From positions 478,837 through 539,063 of the forward strand of contig NZ_HE610960.1 of NCBI RefSeq assembly GCF_000285515.1: DNA of 60,227 nt, in the 5' to 3' direction. The translations under genes were made by a program, and so were the position numbers. Positions 34,556-43,755 of the stretch are shown here, in pieces (the stretch's first letter is position 1; every line of letters starts with the position of its first letter). This stretch comes from Paenibacillus senegalensis JC66 (GTDB lineage: Bacteria > Bacillota > Bacilli > Paenibacillales > NBRC-103111). The notes beneath the pieces were generated by a model. It searched no databases. It was given only the letters and a program-made list of their open reading frames with translations, and was not told where the DNA came from.

Positions 34556-35173
34556 TCATGGAGAAGGCTTCTTCTTCGAACGATTAACCCACTTAATCAA
34601 TAACAAGCCCAGGATAAGAGCGCCCGCTCCTATAAAGAATATCTTCAAATATTCCTCCACCAAGCGGAACACAACCTGCCACTGATCCCCGAATAAATAG
34701 CCGATAGCAAAAAATGTGATTACCCACAAGCCGGCGCCTGTAAAGGCATATAATACAAATGTGCGGTAAGGTACACGGATAATCCCGATAAAATAACCGA
34801 TGAACTGCCTTACGCCGGGAATGAAAAAGCTGATCAACAGCAGTTTATTGCCGTACTTGTCGTAATGCTGGCGGGTTTTGTCAACCATGGAAGGTTTCAG
34901 GAATAACCACTTGCCGTAACGTTCGATGAGCGGCATCCCCAGCTTGTACCCTAAGAAATAAGTAATCGAGACGCCAATGTACGCTCCTGCCAAAGCCAGA
35001 ACGACCGCCGGCACTTCTTCCAGTATCCCCTTATAGGATAAATAGCCGGTATAGGTCAATGTACTGTTGCCAGGTGGAATCGGGAGCACGATAAAATCAA
35101 GCGGCAGTCCGAACAGCAGTACAAAATAGCCATATTGTTTGAACAAATCCTCAACAATCTCAATAACATTCAT
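34556..35173 (-). CDS. DedA-family membrane protein
   Basis: The 205-residue protein starts at an ATG with GGGGTG upstream. It shows the SNARE-associated/DedA pattern: a re-entrant loop P-L-D-F-I-V-L-P-I-P-P-G-N-S, YIGVSITYFLGYKLG, and the conserved FIPGVRQFIGYFIGIIRVP with its Arg. Helices follow near the end, before a basic tail. DedA proteins are membrane carriers, several acting as undecaprenyl-phosphate or phospholipid flippases. It fits beside the PAP2 phosphatase and lipid glycosyltransferase genes upstream on the same strand. Confidence 0.9.
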   Translation of the reverse strand: MNVIEIVEDLFKQYGYFVLLFGLPLDFIVLPIPPGNSTLTYTGYLSYKGILEEVPAVVLALAGAYIGVSITYFLGYKLGMPLIERYGKWLFLKPSMVDKTRQHYDKYGNKLLLISFFIPGVRQFIGYFIGIIRVPYRTFVLYAFTGAGLWVITFFAIGYLFGDQWQVVFRLVEEYLKIFFIGAGALILGLLLIKWVNRSKKKPSP

Positions 35174-35346
35174 AGCGGCACACCCCGTTTGGTTACGCAC
35201 ATATCATTAGTCTGCTATCCGGTGGAAAATTGGAGAGAGCTTGCTTTCGGACTTAGTGTTCGTCGCCGGTCAGACATTCTGGCTACAGCCACTCTGCACT
35301 CATGCTGCCCACACAGCTGTAATTAGATAGTCTTCGCCCAACCGGT

Positions 35347-36555
35347 TCAGCCAGCCTGAACCTTGTCTCCGCTGCGGTATTTCCCATCCTCCGCTATCAG
35401 CTTGCTCTTAGGAAGCAGCATGTAGAAAAGGGCAATGATAGCGAGCAGTACGGCACTGATCGTTACCGAAGCGGCGTCGGTATAGCGGCTCGCGATCCAA
35501 CCTCCTATAACAGGGCCGATCATAATGCCAAGGCCTTCGATTCCTGACAGAACCCCCCAGCCCGTCCCTTTCTGGTCCGGCGGGACAAGATAAGACAGAA
35601 TCGCATTCCATGCCGGAAGCACGGCGGAATAGGACAAGCCCAGTATGAGGGCAAGCATCAGCGTCGAATATATCGATGCGGACCAGATCAGCAGATAGAG
35701 CGCCGCTGTAAGACAACAGAAGCCGATGACCAGCATTCGCTTATGGCCCCACTTATCCGCCAGTTTGCCCATAGGCACGAGAAACAGTATGGCACCAGCT
35801 CCTCCAAGCAGCAGCATAAGCGAATACTCGGCTTCGTTCAATCCCAAATGCTGGGAGGCGAAGCTCGGCAGAATCGGCAGCAAGAGTCCGGCTGCCATCA
35901 TCTGCAGCACCATGCCTGGAGCGAGCCATTTTAGCTGAATCAGCTTTTGGCCAAGCTGGCCGAATTGCTCCGTGACGCTGACTTTTAGCACGTTCAACCT
36001 GGCTTCCTTCATCAAACTGAAGGATACAGCAAAGCCGACCGTAAGCAGAACAAAAAGCAGCCAGAACGACAAGCCGTAGCTTTGGGCAAGAATCAGATTG
36101 ATCGTAATCGGTCCGAGACCGAGGCTGGCCATCCAGATCGTGTAGATCATTCCCATCTGGGATGCGCGCTGCTTCTCTTTAACTTTGCCCAGACAAATCA
36201 GCCAGATCGGCGACGCACCGATCCCGATCAGAACCGACCCCAGGATCATGACCCAAGGGAATGGACTGGAAAATACGGCAAGCAGCCCGCCCAGCATAAA
36301 AAGGAACGTTACCGGAATCAACCAGCGGAGCGGGAAGCGGTCCAGCCAATAACCGGCCACCAGCTTGATTCCCGTATCAGCCACATAATGCAAGGATACG
36401 GCCATTCCGACCCAAGCTACAGTAAAGTTAAGCTCATTAACCGCATAGAACGGAAGAAATGATAGCAGAAAGGCACTGCGGACAAACTCCGTACAGAACA
36501 AAACAACAGCTAGCGTCAAAAAAGATCGTGAAAGAGCCTTCATTCCCATAGTCAT
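35347..36555 (-). CDS. MFS transporter
   Basis: The 402-residue protein has 12 predicted helices. The start is the ATG at 36555, six bases after AAGGAG. MFS motifs include GYWLDRFPLRWLIP (A-type loop between helices 2 and 3) and GKLADKWGHKRMLVIGF in the second half. The substrate is unknown; drug or lipid export is common in this group. It lies downstream of the glycosyltransferase and PAP2 genes, about 50 bases after the former's stop, so co-transcription is likely. Confidence 0.88.
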   Translation of the reverse strand: MTMGMKALSRSFLTLAVVLFCTEFVRSAFLLSFLPFYAVNELNFTVAWVGMAVSLHYVADTGIKLVAGYWLDRFPLRWLIPVTFLFMLGGLLAVFSSPFPWVMILGSVLIGIGASPIWLICLGKVKEKQRASQMGMIYTIWMASLGLGPITINLILAQSYGLSFWLLFVLLTVGFAVSFSLMKEARLNVLKVSVTEQFGQLGQKLIQLKWLAPGMVLQMMAAGLLLPILPSFASQHLGLNEAEYSLMLLLGGAGAILFLVPMGKLADKWGHKRMLVIGFCCLTAALYLLIWSASIYSTLMLALILGLSYSAVLPAWNAILSYLVPPDQKGTGWGVLSGIEGLGIMIGPVIGGWIASRYTDAASVTISAVLLAIIALFYMLLPKSKLIAEDGKYRSGDKVQAG

Positions 36556-36609
36556 GTAGCACTCCTTATACACGCATCTGCCGCTGTGGGAAAGAAATGG
36601 CCGACTATT

Positions 36610-37671
36610 TTATCCGATGCGGCCTCCTGCTTGAGACTGTGCAGCTGACGCGTCATTGCCTGCCTCTCTTTGCCTTAAGGCAAATAACAACCGCATGCGG
36701 GCAGCAAGATCCTGAACTGTATCGGCTACGAAAGCCATTCCTTTGCTCTCTAGATAGCGGGCGTTTTCCTTTTCCTGTCCGGGAAACGGTCTAAGGATAA
36801 AGATCGGAACTCCCGCATAGATCGCTTCGGAAAGCGTTACTCCCCCGGCCTTGGTCACAATGCAGGCGGCCTCCCGCATCAAGCTCGCCATGCGGTCGGT
36901 AAAACCGTATATACGAACCCGCGCCTCGTTTCCCCATTCGTCAGACATTTTCCGCTCCAGCCTGCTGTCGCGGCCGCAAACGACATCAATCCGCACCTCC
37001 GGTATGAGCAGGAGCTCCCGGATTAAAGACTTCAAGGACGAAGCTCCCCCGCAGGCTGCGGCCATGACGAGAATACTTTTCTCCCTCTTACCGCTCCCCT
37101 GCTGACTCTGGAAGCTTTCTCTGATCGGGATACCGGTTACGGTAATACGGCTATCCGCAACATCTTGGCTGATGAGCGTTTGCTTGACATCCTCCGTAGC
37201 GACAAAATAATGATCGGGCCTAGCATACAGCCACCTGCGATGAACGGTAAAATCGGTTATGATCGCGGCTGTCGTCAGCTTAATGCCCAGTTTTTCAATC
37301 CGGTCTCTCACATTGCCGAAAGGAAACGTATAAATAAGGACATCCGGATTGGCATTCTTGATGATTTTCATTAGCATTCCGCCTCCTAGCGAATTAATCC
37401 ATTTGGCTATAATGCTGTTGACAGGCATCCGGTTTGTCAAATTGTAAGACCATCCATAATAATTGATGCCAATGTTCGAAGATGCGAGACTGTAACGGTA
37501 CAATAATTTGGTTACCTCGTTCATTACGGGGTAGGCTGCCTGAAATAAATCGATAATCGCCACCTGGTTCAAGCCAATTTTTGTAAAACTCTGCTGCAAA
37601 GCATAAGAAACTTGATTATGGCCCTCACCATAGCCTGCTGTCAGAATTAATATTTTCGTGTCTGGTCGCAA
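36610..37671 (-). CDS. MGDG-synthase/UgtP-type glycosyltransferase
   Basis: The 353-residue protein starts at the TTG at 37671, with AGGAGAG six bases upstream; the longer frame to 37749 lacks a site. The N-terminal MGDG-synthase domain begins KILILTAGYGEGHNQVSYAL. A TDFTVHRRWLYARPDHYFVA segment follows and the GT28 C-terminal domain has ITVTGIPIRESF, IVTKAGGVTLSEAIYAGVPI and a final GQEKENARYL. The enzyme should add sugar from UDP-sugar to diacylglycerol or a similar lipid. It follows the PAP2 phosphatase, which could supply diacylglycerol. Confidence 0.88.
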   Translation of the reverse strand: MRPDTKILILTAGYGEGHNQVSYALQQSFTKIGLNQVAIIDLFQAAYPVMNEVTKLLYRYSLASSNIGINYYGWSYNLTNRMPVNSIIAKWINSLGGGMLMKIIKNANPDVLIYTFPFGNVRDRIEKLGIKLTTAAIITDFTVHRRWLYARPDHYFVATEDVKQTLISQDVADSRITVTGIPIRESFQSQQGSGKREKSILVMAAACGGASSLKSLIRELLLIPEVRIDVVCGRDSRLERKMSDEWGNEARVRIYGFTDRMASLMREAACIVTKAGGVTLSEAIYAGVPIFILRPFPGQEKENARYLESKGMAFVADTVQDLAARMRLLFALRQREAGNDASAAQSQAGGRIG

Positions 37672-37752
37672 TGGTTTCTCTCCTCTATTGATCAAGTTAT
37701 CTACAATTTGATAAAAATTATCATCCGGCAACCGCGGAAAATTTATCAATTC

Positions 37753-38271
37753 TTAAGTGGTGAAAAAAACGACCAACAGTGCTGTAATAAAACCGATGGC
37801 TCCGCCGACTACGCAATCCGTCGGATAATGATAGCCCCAATATACACGCGACAAACCAACCAGGACCGCAAGCAATAGCAGCAGAAGCGAAATTGCAGGA
37901 GAAACTATAAACAAAAAAGGAGTCACGAGGGCGAATATAGCGGTGGTATGACCGGAGGGAAACGAATAGTCCTTAAGCGGGAATTTGCCAACCCTTACCT
38001 GCTGCAAAATTCGGAACGGACGGATTCGCTGCACCTTCCGTTTAATAATTACAGCGATGATATGACTGACCGTTAAAGCAAACAAACTTTGTATACCGAT
38101 AGTGCTCCATTCTTCAGGGGCCAGCCAAGCGACAAGCAAAGCACTGACTATTGTGAAGATAGCTCCTCCCATGTGAGTAATTATGCCCAGCAGCTGATCC
38201 AGGACAGCATGACTTATCCTTTGATTGCACCAGACAAACAGATTGTGATCAAGTCTTTTCCACCCTTGCAT
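37753..38271 (-). CDS. PAP2-family membrane phosphatase
   Basis: The 172-residue protein starts at the ATG at 38271 with GGAGG seven bases before. All three phosphatase motifs are present: K-x6-R-P (KRKVQRIRPF), P-S-G-H (DYSFPSGHTTAIF), and S-R-x5-H-x3-D (LSRVYWGYHYPTD). Five or six helices are predicted. Substrates in the family are undecaprenyl pyrophosphate or phosphatidic/phosphatidylglycerol phosphate. A lipid glycosyltransferase follows directly. Confidence 0.92.
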   Translation of the reverse strand: MQGWKRLDHNLFVWCNQRISHAVLDQLLGIITHMGGAIFTIVSALLVAWLAPEEWSTIGIQSLFALTVSHIIAVIIKRKVQRIRPFRILQQVRVGKFPLKDYSFPSGHTTAIFALVTPFLFIVSPAISLLLLLLAVLVGLSRVYWGYHYPTDCVVGGAIGFITALLVVFFTT

Positions 38272-38324
38272 GTTTCTTCCTCCCCAAGGTATCGACTTTA
38301 CCTTCAATTAAATAGCGCGGTTCT

Positions 38325-38955
38325 TCAAACCACTTTTTTCATCATCCTGTAAGCGGGAACCCGTAGCTCGGTGGATTTCAACAATCTGGCCTTTTTAACC
38401 GGAGGATAGTCATGCAGCAGGCCTTCATATACCGTTTCAAAATCAGGATGATGGAGAAAATCGTCTGGCGTTACTAGAGCGGGAGCCTGGTCCCAAGCTT
38501 TATACCGTTCCGCTCCAGCGTCTCTGCAACGAACTGGGAACAAAAATAAGCATTTTTCCGCTTAAGGTCGCGTTTCAGCAGGACGCCAAAAAGGCCAGGC
38601 ATGTTATTGCGGTAGTTTTCTCTTTGCAGGAAACGGATGATTTGTTCCACATCCTCTCTTTGCCGATCGGTTATGTTCAAACGCAGAAGCTTGCAGCGTG
38701 TATTGGGAAACAGGCGGTAAGTTCCTTCACAAACGTATTCTTCAACAAATCCGGCGATAAACGGATTGGCTGCATGCTTGCGGCCAAGCTGAACAGCTCA
38801 TTTAGCCCTTCGTCCAACGCACGGATGCGTGAATATAGGGGGCATTAGTAAAATGCTTGATCAGCGTAGTAAATCAGGTTCCGGTATCTGTCAGTAGCAC
38901 ATATATGCTGTTATCCGACCGTTGATCTATGAAACCTCTGTGAATCCCAATCACC
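38325..38955 (-). pseudogene. YiiX-like (permuted papain-fold) hydrolase, several lesions
   Basis: Pieces in three frames together read SIYVLLTDTGT-stop-FTTLIKHFTNAPYIHAS, ALDEGLNELFS, GRKHAANPFIAGFVEEYVCE, TDRQREDVEQIIRFLQ, GLFGVLLKRDLKRKNAYFCS, then QAPALVTPDDFLHHPDFETV. This follows YiiX/YaeF-type proteins, with the catalytic His (IHAS) and Cys (FCSQF) still present. At least one internal TGA (for Trp) and three frameshifts (near 38830, 38800 and 38515) break it. It probably belonged to the lipid cluster downstream. Confidence 0.75.
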
Positions 38956-39135
38956 TTTAAAAATTTTCTATCTGATAATTACAGTGTAGTTCGTGTAAAG
39001 AATCTTCCAAAACCGACCGGCGGCGAGAATCAAGCTGGACTTTGGTCGTGTTCTTTTACAGGACCCACTGTATTAAGGCCTACACGCATCGTTACAACTA
39101 GCATCGAGTCCATCAGCCCCTCAGAACAACAAGAA

Positions 39136-39172
39136 GACCCGACCTAAGATCGTGCTTCTCTTAAGCTGGGTC
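39136..39172 (-). terminator. Terminator of the shared hairpin family, copy 3
   Basis: On the minus strand, GACCCAGCTTAAGA and TCTTAGGTCGGGTC form the stem, followed by TTCTTGTTGTT. It directly abuts the stop codon of the broken nucleotidyltransferase gene at 39173. The 180 bp on its other side, up to the YiiX-like remnant, hold nothing recognisable. Confidence 0.7.
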
Positions 39173-39560
39173 CTATATTAGGCAAGCATATATAAATTGT
39201 AACCGAGGTATGTAACCCTTATAGGTTATTTCATCTATTTTATACAAATTTCCATCTAATTTTTTTATCAGTCTTGGAGTCCACTTACCGCTTCCTTGCC
39301 ATTGTTTACGGCTTATTAAAATAAAATTACAAATCTTTTCCGTTAATTTATTAACAATAAATAGCTGCTCGTCATAATTCTGCCCACCTATCAGATCATC
39401 AATCAGATTGGTTATCTCATATCTTTCCCTTTTCCATTCGTCTTGGCTGTATGGTTTTGGGCCTTTTTGTATCAATAGCACTCCCTGCAACAAGCGCAAA
39501 AATACTGTCAGGAAACTTGTCCTCAACAAACTGTTCAGCGATTTTAATGCAGTCCATCAT
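39173..39560 (-). pseudogene. Nucleotidyltransferase, active-site deletion and frameshift
   Basis: From an ATG at 39560 with GAGAGGAGAG upstream the frame reads CIKIAEQFVEDKFPDSIFAL, VAGSA, the normal start of a resistance-type nucleotidyltransferase up to the G-S of its active site. It then jumps to the C-terminal part in another frame: EITNLIDDLIGGQNYDEQLF, IVNKLTEKICNFILI. The metal-binding D-x-D segment and about 100 residues are gone. Confidence 0.7.
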
Positions 39561-39601
39561 ATTCTCTCCTCTGCAAATCCATCATAATTTCGCCACTCAA
39601 G

Positions 39602-40180
39602 TCAGCTCTCCTCTTCTAATTTTTTAATAAATTCATCTTTCGTCATCCCAAACATGATAAAATCCAAATATTTGCCGTTGATGTATACTACCTGGCGACG
39701 TACGCCTTCCTGAACACAACCCAGTTTCCTCATCATCTTCTCCGAGCCTTTATTTCCTTCAAGAACATAGTCATTGAATTTATTAAGTCTTCGTTCCAGG
39801 AAGGCATATTTTAGCAGAATTTTCATAGCACTTGTGCCATAACCTTTGCCCCGGTATTCCTTATCGATTACTATACCAATACTGAATGTCCCGTTTCTCT
39901 CATCAATGCTATTTAGGTTGATTCCTCCTATGCTTTCACCCTCCAGGTTTTCAATCGTGAACATTATCCGTTTATTAGTTGAAGAAAAATCAGCATTATC
40001 CTCCACAAATTTTTTAGCCCCTGTGATTGTGGGCGGTAACTCTACCGCACATTCTAGCAGTACACGTGCAGGAGTATCAAAACCGCCTAGGTAAACATTC
40101 TCCCAGTCCTCTTCCTGGATCGCCCGTAATCTAACTTTTTCATCCTGCCAAAAATATCCTGTATAGTCTATTTCTCTCAC
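39602..40180 (-). CDS. RimJ/RimL-type GNAT acetyltransferase
   Basis: The 192-residue protein has a GTG start with GGGAGG five bases upstream. GNAT landmarks: VRLRAIQEEDWENVYLG, the acetyl-CoA loop KEYRGKGYGTSAMKILLKYA (canonical R-G-K-G-Y-G), and LGCVQEGVRRQVVYINGKYL. It is distinct from the enzyme at 30420 and from the AAC-like enzyme at 23515. The target is unknown. Confidence 0.88.
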   Translation of the reverse strand: MREIDYTGYFWQDEKVRLRAIQEEDWENVYLGGFDTPARVLLECAVELPPTITGAKKFVEDNADFSSTNKRIMFTIENLEGESIGGINLNSIDERNGTFSIGIVIDKEYRGKGYGTSAMKILLKYAFLERRLNKFNDYVLEGNKGSEKMMRKLGCVQEGVRRQVVYINGKYLDFIMFGMTKDEFIKKLEEES

Positions 40181-40216
40181 AATATCCTCCCTATCAACTT
40201 CACACTAATATAACAC

Positions 40217-40254
40217 GACCCAGCCTTAGATAGCTCTTATCTTTAGGCTGGGTC
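40217..40254 (-). terminator. Terminator-like hairpin of the shared family, copy 4
   Basis: The stem is formed by GACCCAGCCTTAGATA and TATCTTTAGGCTGGGTC, with only one to two mismatches. On the minus strand it is followed by GTGTTATATT, a poor T-run. About 80 further bases (40255-40315) resemble the same flank at 34450-34500. There is no intact gene upstream on the minus strand until 40537, so this may be a displaced copy. Confidence 0.65.
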
Positions 40255-40468
40255 GTATGTCGGCTGAGCTCCCTTCCATGATTATACATGTGGCAAGCAA
40301 AAGGCGGAAGCCCGCAGCGGGAATCTGGTTTTGTTCGAGCCGTGAGCCTGGTGGAACGTGTCTTCCCCAGCTCCAACATCGATGAAATCTTTGCATGTTC
40401 GATAAGGGAATTTTTGCTTGCGATTCTTTCTAATCTTACGGCACGCTTAAAACAGGAGCACGCCAAAC

Positions 40469-40489
40469 AGGCCGCATGAAATGCGGCCT
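40469..40489 (-). terminator. Terminator of the 45.9-40.5 kb operon
   Basis: AGGCCGCAT-GAA-ATGCGGCCT is a perfect 9-bp stem with a 3-base loop, 48 bases after the FAD oxidoreductase stop, followed on the minus strand by GTTTGG. A second hairpin with CCGCCC and GGGCG arms lies at about 40504-40535. Confidence 0.65.
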
Positions 40490-40536
40490 GAAACTGCTAA
40501 TAGGGCGATAACCGGGCGATCACTGATGACCGCCCC

Positions 40537-41883
40537 TTAATCCAGAACGACACCTTCGCTGGCAAGAATTTGCTGCAGCTGCTTCACGTCAATGTCGGCT
40601 GGAGCACAGCCCTCATTGACAGCCAAAGCCGCTGCGGTACCCGCCGCTTGGCCTGTCGCCATCGCGCTTGGCGTCAGCCGCGTCGTCGCGAACGCCTCAT
40701 GTGTCGTCGAGATGCACCTGCCGGCAGCAAGCAGATTACTCACTTGCTTGGCTACAAGGCAGCGATATGGAATATCGAAAGCGCCATCCCCTTCCACCCA
40801 CGCGACTTCGACGTTTTTCTTGGTTGGATCATGAATGTCGATCGGATAACCGCTGCGGGCAATCACATCGGCAAATCTCTTCCCGGCCGTGACATCTTCT
40901 TTAGTCAAGATATACTCGCCGTTAATTCTCCGCGTTTCCCGGATTCCAATTTGCGTGCCGACGTTGGACACTTCAGCGTTCTCGAAGCCTGGAATGGAGC
41001 TGCGGAAGAAATCACGCAGCATCAGCACCTGCTTTCGCCCCTCCAATTCCGCCTTCGTCAAGTCGTATACATCTGCGCCATTATGTCCTTGTACGCGGGA
41101 GCAGTTGATCAGCACCTCATCATCCGCCGGTCCGGTGAAGAACAGCACCTGATCGCGGTTGATCGGCACACCGCCTGCCTCCCACTGCGGATAGAAGCCC
41201 TGGACGCCGGTGAGCGGCACCTCGTTGTTTGCTAATTCCTCGACCATCATCTTCTGGTAGAAGTTCTCCGGATGATCAATGATATGCTGCTTTACCTTCT
41301 CCAAATCTACGCCGCGCATCCGAAACTTCATCGTCAGCGGCTGTGTCAAATTGTCCTTCTCCCGCCCGATCTGTACCGGGGCACCGGACAGATAAGCCAC
41401 ATCCGCATCGCCTGTGCAGTCGATGAACATTGCCCCGCTCAGCTTGAGCCGCCCGGACTTGCCCGAGACGACCACATGATCGATTCGTCCATCTTTCACA
41501 TTCACTTCATCAATAAAGCTGTGAAGCAGCACGTCAGCCCTCGCTTCATACAGCATTTCCATGGCCAGTACCTGATAGATCTCAGGGTGATAGGGCGTCA
41601 CGGTGTGAACAAAACCGATAGTGTCCCGTAAATGCCCCGGCGAACCGCCCCTTTCCATCAGCCTTTCGACAATTTCCTGGGCAATACCTTTAATCACCTG
41701 CTTGCCGCTCTCCGTATGGAAGGTCATCCACGGATAGACGAGCGCAGCCGTGGACATACCGCCTACAAAGCCATACCGTTCAATGAGCAAAGTCGTCTTG
41801 CCCTGCCGCCCGGCAGCAATAGCCGCATTGATGCCCGCCGGCCCGCCGCCAGCGACGATAATGTCATAATGCCGTTCTTCCAT
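40537..41883 (-). CDS. FAD-dependent oxidoreductase (PF12831-like)
   Basis: The 448-residue protein has an N-terminal FAD site YDIIVAGGGPAGINAAIAAG followed by LLIERYGFVGGMSTAALVYP. The C-terminal FAD contact AAGRCISTTHEAFATTRLTP leads to MATGQAAGTAAALA. It also has FIDCTGDADVAYLSGAPVQI. No signal peptide, so cytoplasmic. Members of this family oxidise hydroxy groups of sugars, polyols or related compounds. It is the last gene of a binding protein/TIM-barrel/permease/permease operon, so it probably acts on the imported compound or its product. Confidence 0.85.
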   Translation of the reverse strand: MEERHYDIIVAGGGPAGINAAIAAGRQGKTTLLIERYGFVGGMSTAALVYPWMTFHTESGKQVIKGIAQEIVERLMERGGSPGHLRDTIGFVHTVTPYHPEIYQVLAMEMLYEARADVLLHSFIDEVNVKDGRIDHVVVSGKSGRLKLSGAMFIDCTGDADVAYLSGAPVQIGREKDNLTQPLTMKFRMRGVDLEKVKQHIIDHPENFYQKMMVEELANNEVPLTGVQGFYPQWEAGGVPINRDQVLFFTGPADDEVLINCSRVQGHNGADVYDLTKAELEGRKQVLMLRDFFRSSIPGFENAEVSNVGTQIGIRETRRINGEYILTKEDVTAGKRFADVIARSGYPIDIHDPTKKNVEVAWVEGDGAFDIPYRCLVAKQVSNLLAAGRCISTTHEAFATTRLTPSAMATGQAAGTAAALAVNEGCAPADIDVKQLQQILASEGVVLD

Positions 41884-41969
41884 TTGTTTGTTCCACCTTC
41901 CTTATGTCGTCTACAGCTTAGCTCTCCGTTCCTGCTAGACATGGCCAGAGCCGCCTAAGTAGTGGCAAC

Positions 41970-42788
41970 TCATTTCACGCTCCCTGCGGTCATGCCTTCA
42001 ATAAATTTCTTCTGACCGAAGAAAAAAAGTATGAGCAAGGGCAGTGTAACAAGCGTAGTGGCACTCATCAAATGATGCCATGCAGTGCCGGTCTCATCCG
42101 TAAACAGGGACAGGCCGATCGGCAGTGTCATCAGTTCTCTCGAATTAATAAAGATCAATGGATTCAAAAATTCATCCCAGTTGGTCAGAAACGTAAAGAT
42201 CGTCAAGGTTGCCAGCGCCGGAACAGCCAGCGGCAGCATAATGCGATAATAGATTTTGAACCGGGAACAGCCGTCCATGATCGAAGCTTCTTCTATTTCT
42301 TTGGGAACAGTGATAAAAAACTGCCTCATCAGAAACACCCCGAATGCCCCCGGGGCACCGAACACCGGCAGCAGGATCAACGGGTAATGCGTGTTAACCA
42401 TACCAAACTCTCTCATAAAAAGAAACAGCGGGATAATGGTCACTTCCTGCGGAATCATCATAACACTTAATAAAAGTAAAAACACCATATTCCGTCCGGG
42501 AAAATTCAAACGGGCAAACGCATAACCGGCCATCGAGGTAAACAGGAGCGTGAGTGCTGTCACGACAACGCCGATATAAATGCTGTTCCAATACTGCTGC
42601 AGGAAGACGGTCTGGCTAAGCACTTCCGTATAGTTGACCAGTCTTATTGGATTTGGAATAAACTGGGAAAATACATTGGCCGGATGCTTGAGTGAAGTGG
42701 TTACCATCCATACGAGCGGAATCAGCATGAATATTGTGATGATGCTGAGTACCGTATATTTAAATCCCCATACAAGATTAATTTTCAT
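41970..42788 (-). CDS. Carbohydrate ABC transporter permease (MalG type)
   Basis: The 272-residue protein has six helices, the first near residues 12-32. The EAA loop is EIEEASIMDGCSRFKIYYRI, followed by MLPLAVPALATLTIFTFL. It overlaps the preceding permease gene by 11 bases (42778-42788). There is no ATPase gene nearby. Confidence 0.93.
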   Translation of the reverse strand: MKINLVWGFKYTVLSIITIFMLIPLVWMVTTSLKHPANVFSQFIPNPIRLVNYTEVLSQTVFLQQYWNSIYIGVVVTALTLLFTSMAGYAFARLNFPGRNMVFLLLLSVMMIPQEVTIIPLFLFMREFGMVNTHYPLILLPVFGAPGAFGVFLMRQFFITVPKEIEEASIMDGCSRFKIYYRIMLPLAVPALATLTIFTFLTNWDEFLNPLIFINSRELMTLPIGLSLFTDETGTAWHHLMSATTLVTLPLLILFFFGQKKFIEGMTAGSVK

Positions 42789-43716
42789 AGAATACCCACC
42801 GCTTTCTTACTCCCCACGAGACTAGCGTGAATACGAGCAAGATAAAGAATAAGATAAAAGCCAAAGCAGACGCATAGCCCATTTCGTAATGCCTGAAGGC
42901 CGTTTCCCAAATGTAATACACCAGCACCTTTGTGCTGTCCATCGGGCCGCCGCGTGTCATGACGTAGATTTGTCCGAATACTTTCATCGCTCCGATCGTC
43001 GTCACTATCATCGTCAGGAAGATGGTCGGCGTAATCAGCGGCAGCGTAATGCTGCGGAATTGCCTGAACGATGAGGCCCCATCCAGATCCGCAGCCTCAT
43101 ACAGATCTTTGGGCACCTGCTGCATCGCCGTCAGGAACAGAATCATGTTAAGGCCAACGTTCTTGATAACACTGGTCACAATAACCGCCGGCATCGCCGT
43201 GCTTGGGTTGAGCAGCCAGGCCGGGCCCTGGATGCCGAGCAAGGCCAGGAATTGATTAATAAAGCCGAGCTCGGGGGCAAGCAGATACTTCCAAACTATT
43301 GCCCAAACGATGAGCGAGGTTACAGCCGGAACAAAGATCGCCGTACGGAAAAATCCGATGCCCGGAAACTTGTTTTTCAGAAGCGAGGCCAGGCCCATAG
43401 CAAGCAGAATGTTCATAGGAACCAGGCCGGCACTGAACACGAACGTATTTATAAAAGAAACCTTGAATGTTTTGTCTTCGAACAGCTCTTTATAATTAGC
43501 GAGCCCCGTAAACTCCCTCTCACCCAGCAGCGGCCAGTCATACAGACTCATGACCAGGGCGAACAGCAGCGGTCCGAACATAAAAATTGTAAAGCCGATT
43601 AGCATTGGCGATATAAACAGCCACCCGGCAATTCGTTCGTTCCTCTGCATCGACCATTTCTTCCTGGGGGGAGAAATTATGGCAGCAGAAGTAGAGCTCG
43701 AAGTGTTAGAATCCAT
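42778..43716 (-). CDS. Carbohydrate ABC transporter permease (MalF type)
   Basis: The 312-residue protein has a Ser-rich N-terminal tail of about 20 residues before the first helix. The EAA loop DLYEAADLDGASSFRQFRSI is followed by TLPLITPTIFLTMI. GGGGAGGTAAGG precedes the ATG. It is coupled to the downstream permease by overlap. Confidence 0.93.
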   Translation of the reverse strand: MDSNTSSSTSAAIISPPRKKWSMQRNERIAGWLFISPMLIGFTIFMFGPLLFALVMSLYDWPLLGEREFTGLANYKELFEDKTFKVSFINTFVFSAGLVPMNILLAMGLASLLKNKFPGIGFFRTAIFVPAVTSLIVWAIVWKYLLAPELGFINQFLALLGIQGPAWLLNPSTAMPAVIVTSVIKNVGLNMILFLTAMQQVPKDLYEAADLDGASSFRQFRSITLPLITPTIFLTMIVTTIGAMKVFGQIYVMTRGGPMDSTKVLVYYIWETAFRHYEMGYASALAFILFFILLVFTLVSWGVRKRWVFYEN

Positions 43717-43755
43717 AGATTGCCTTACCTCCCCTGAACTTGCGCCCGCTCATCG

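Noticed and set aside
40288-40479. 63-codon plus-strand frame upstream of the oxidoreductase operon end
   Set aside because: I considered a recombinase C-terminus, but only a short generic helix is similar. No ribosome binding site, and it overlaps a hairpin-family flank and a terminator.
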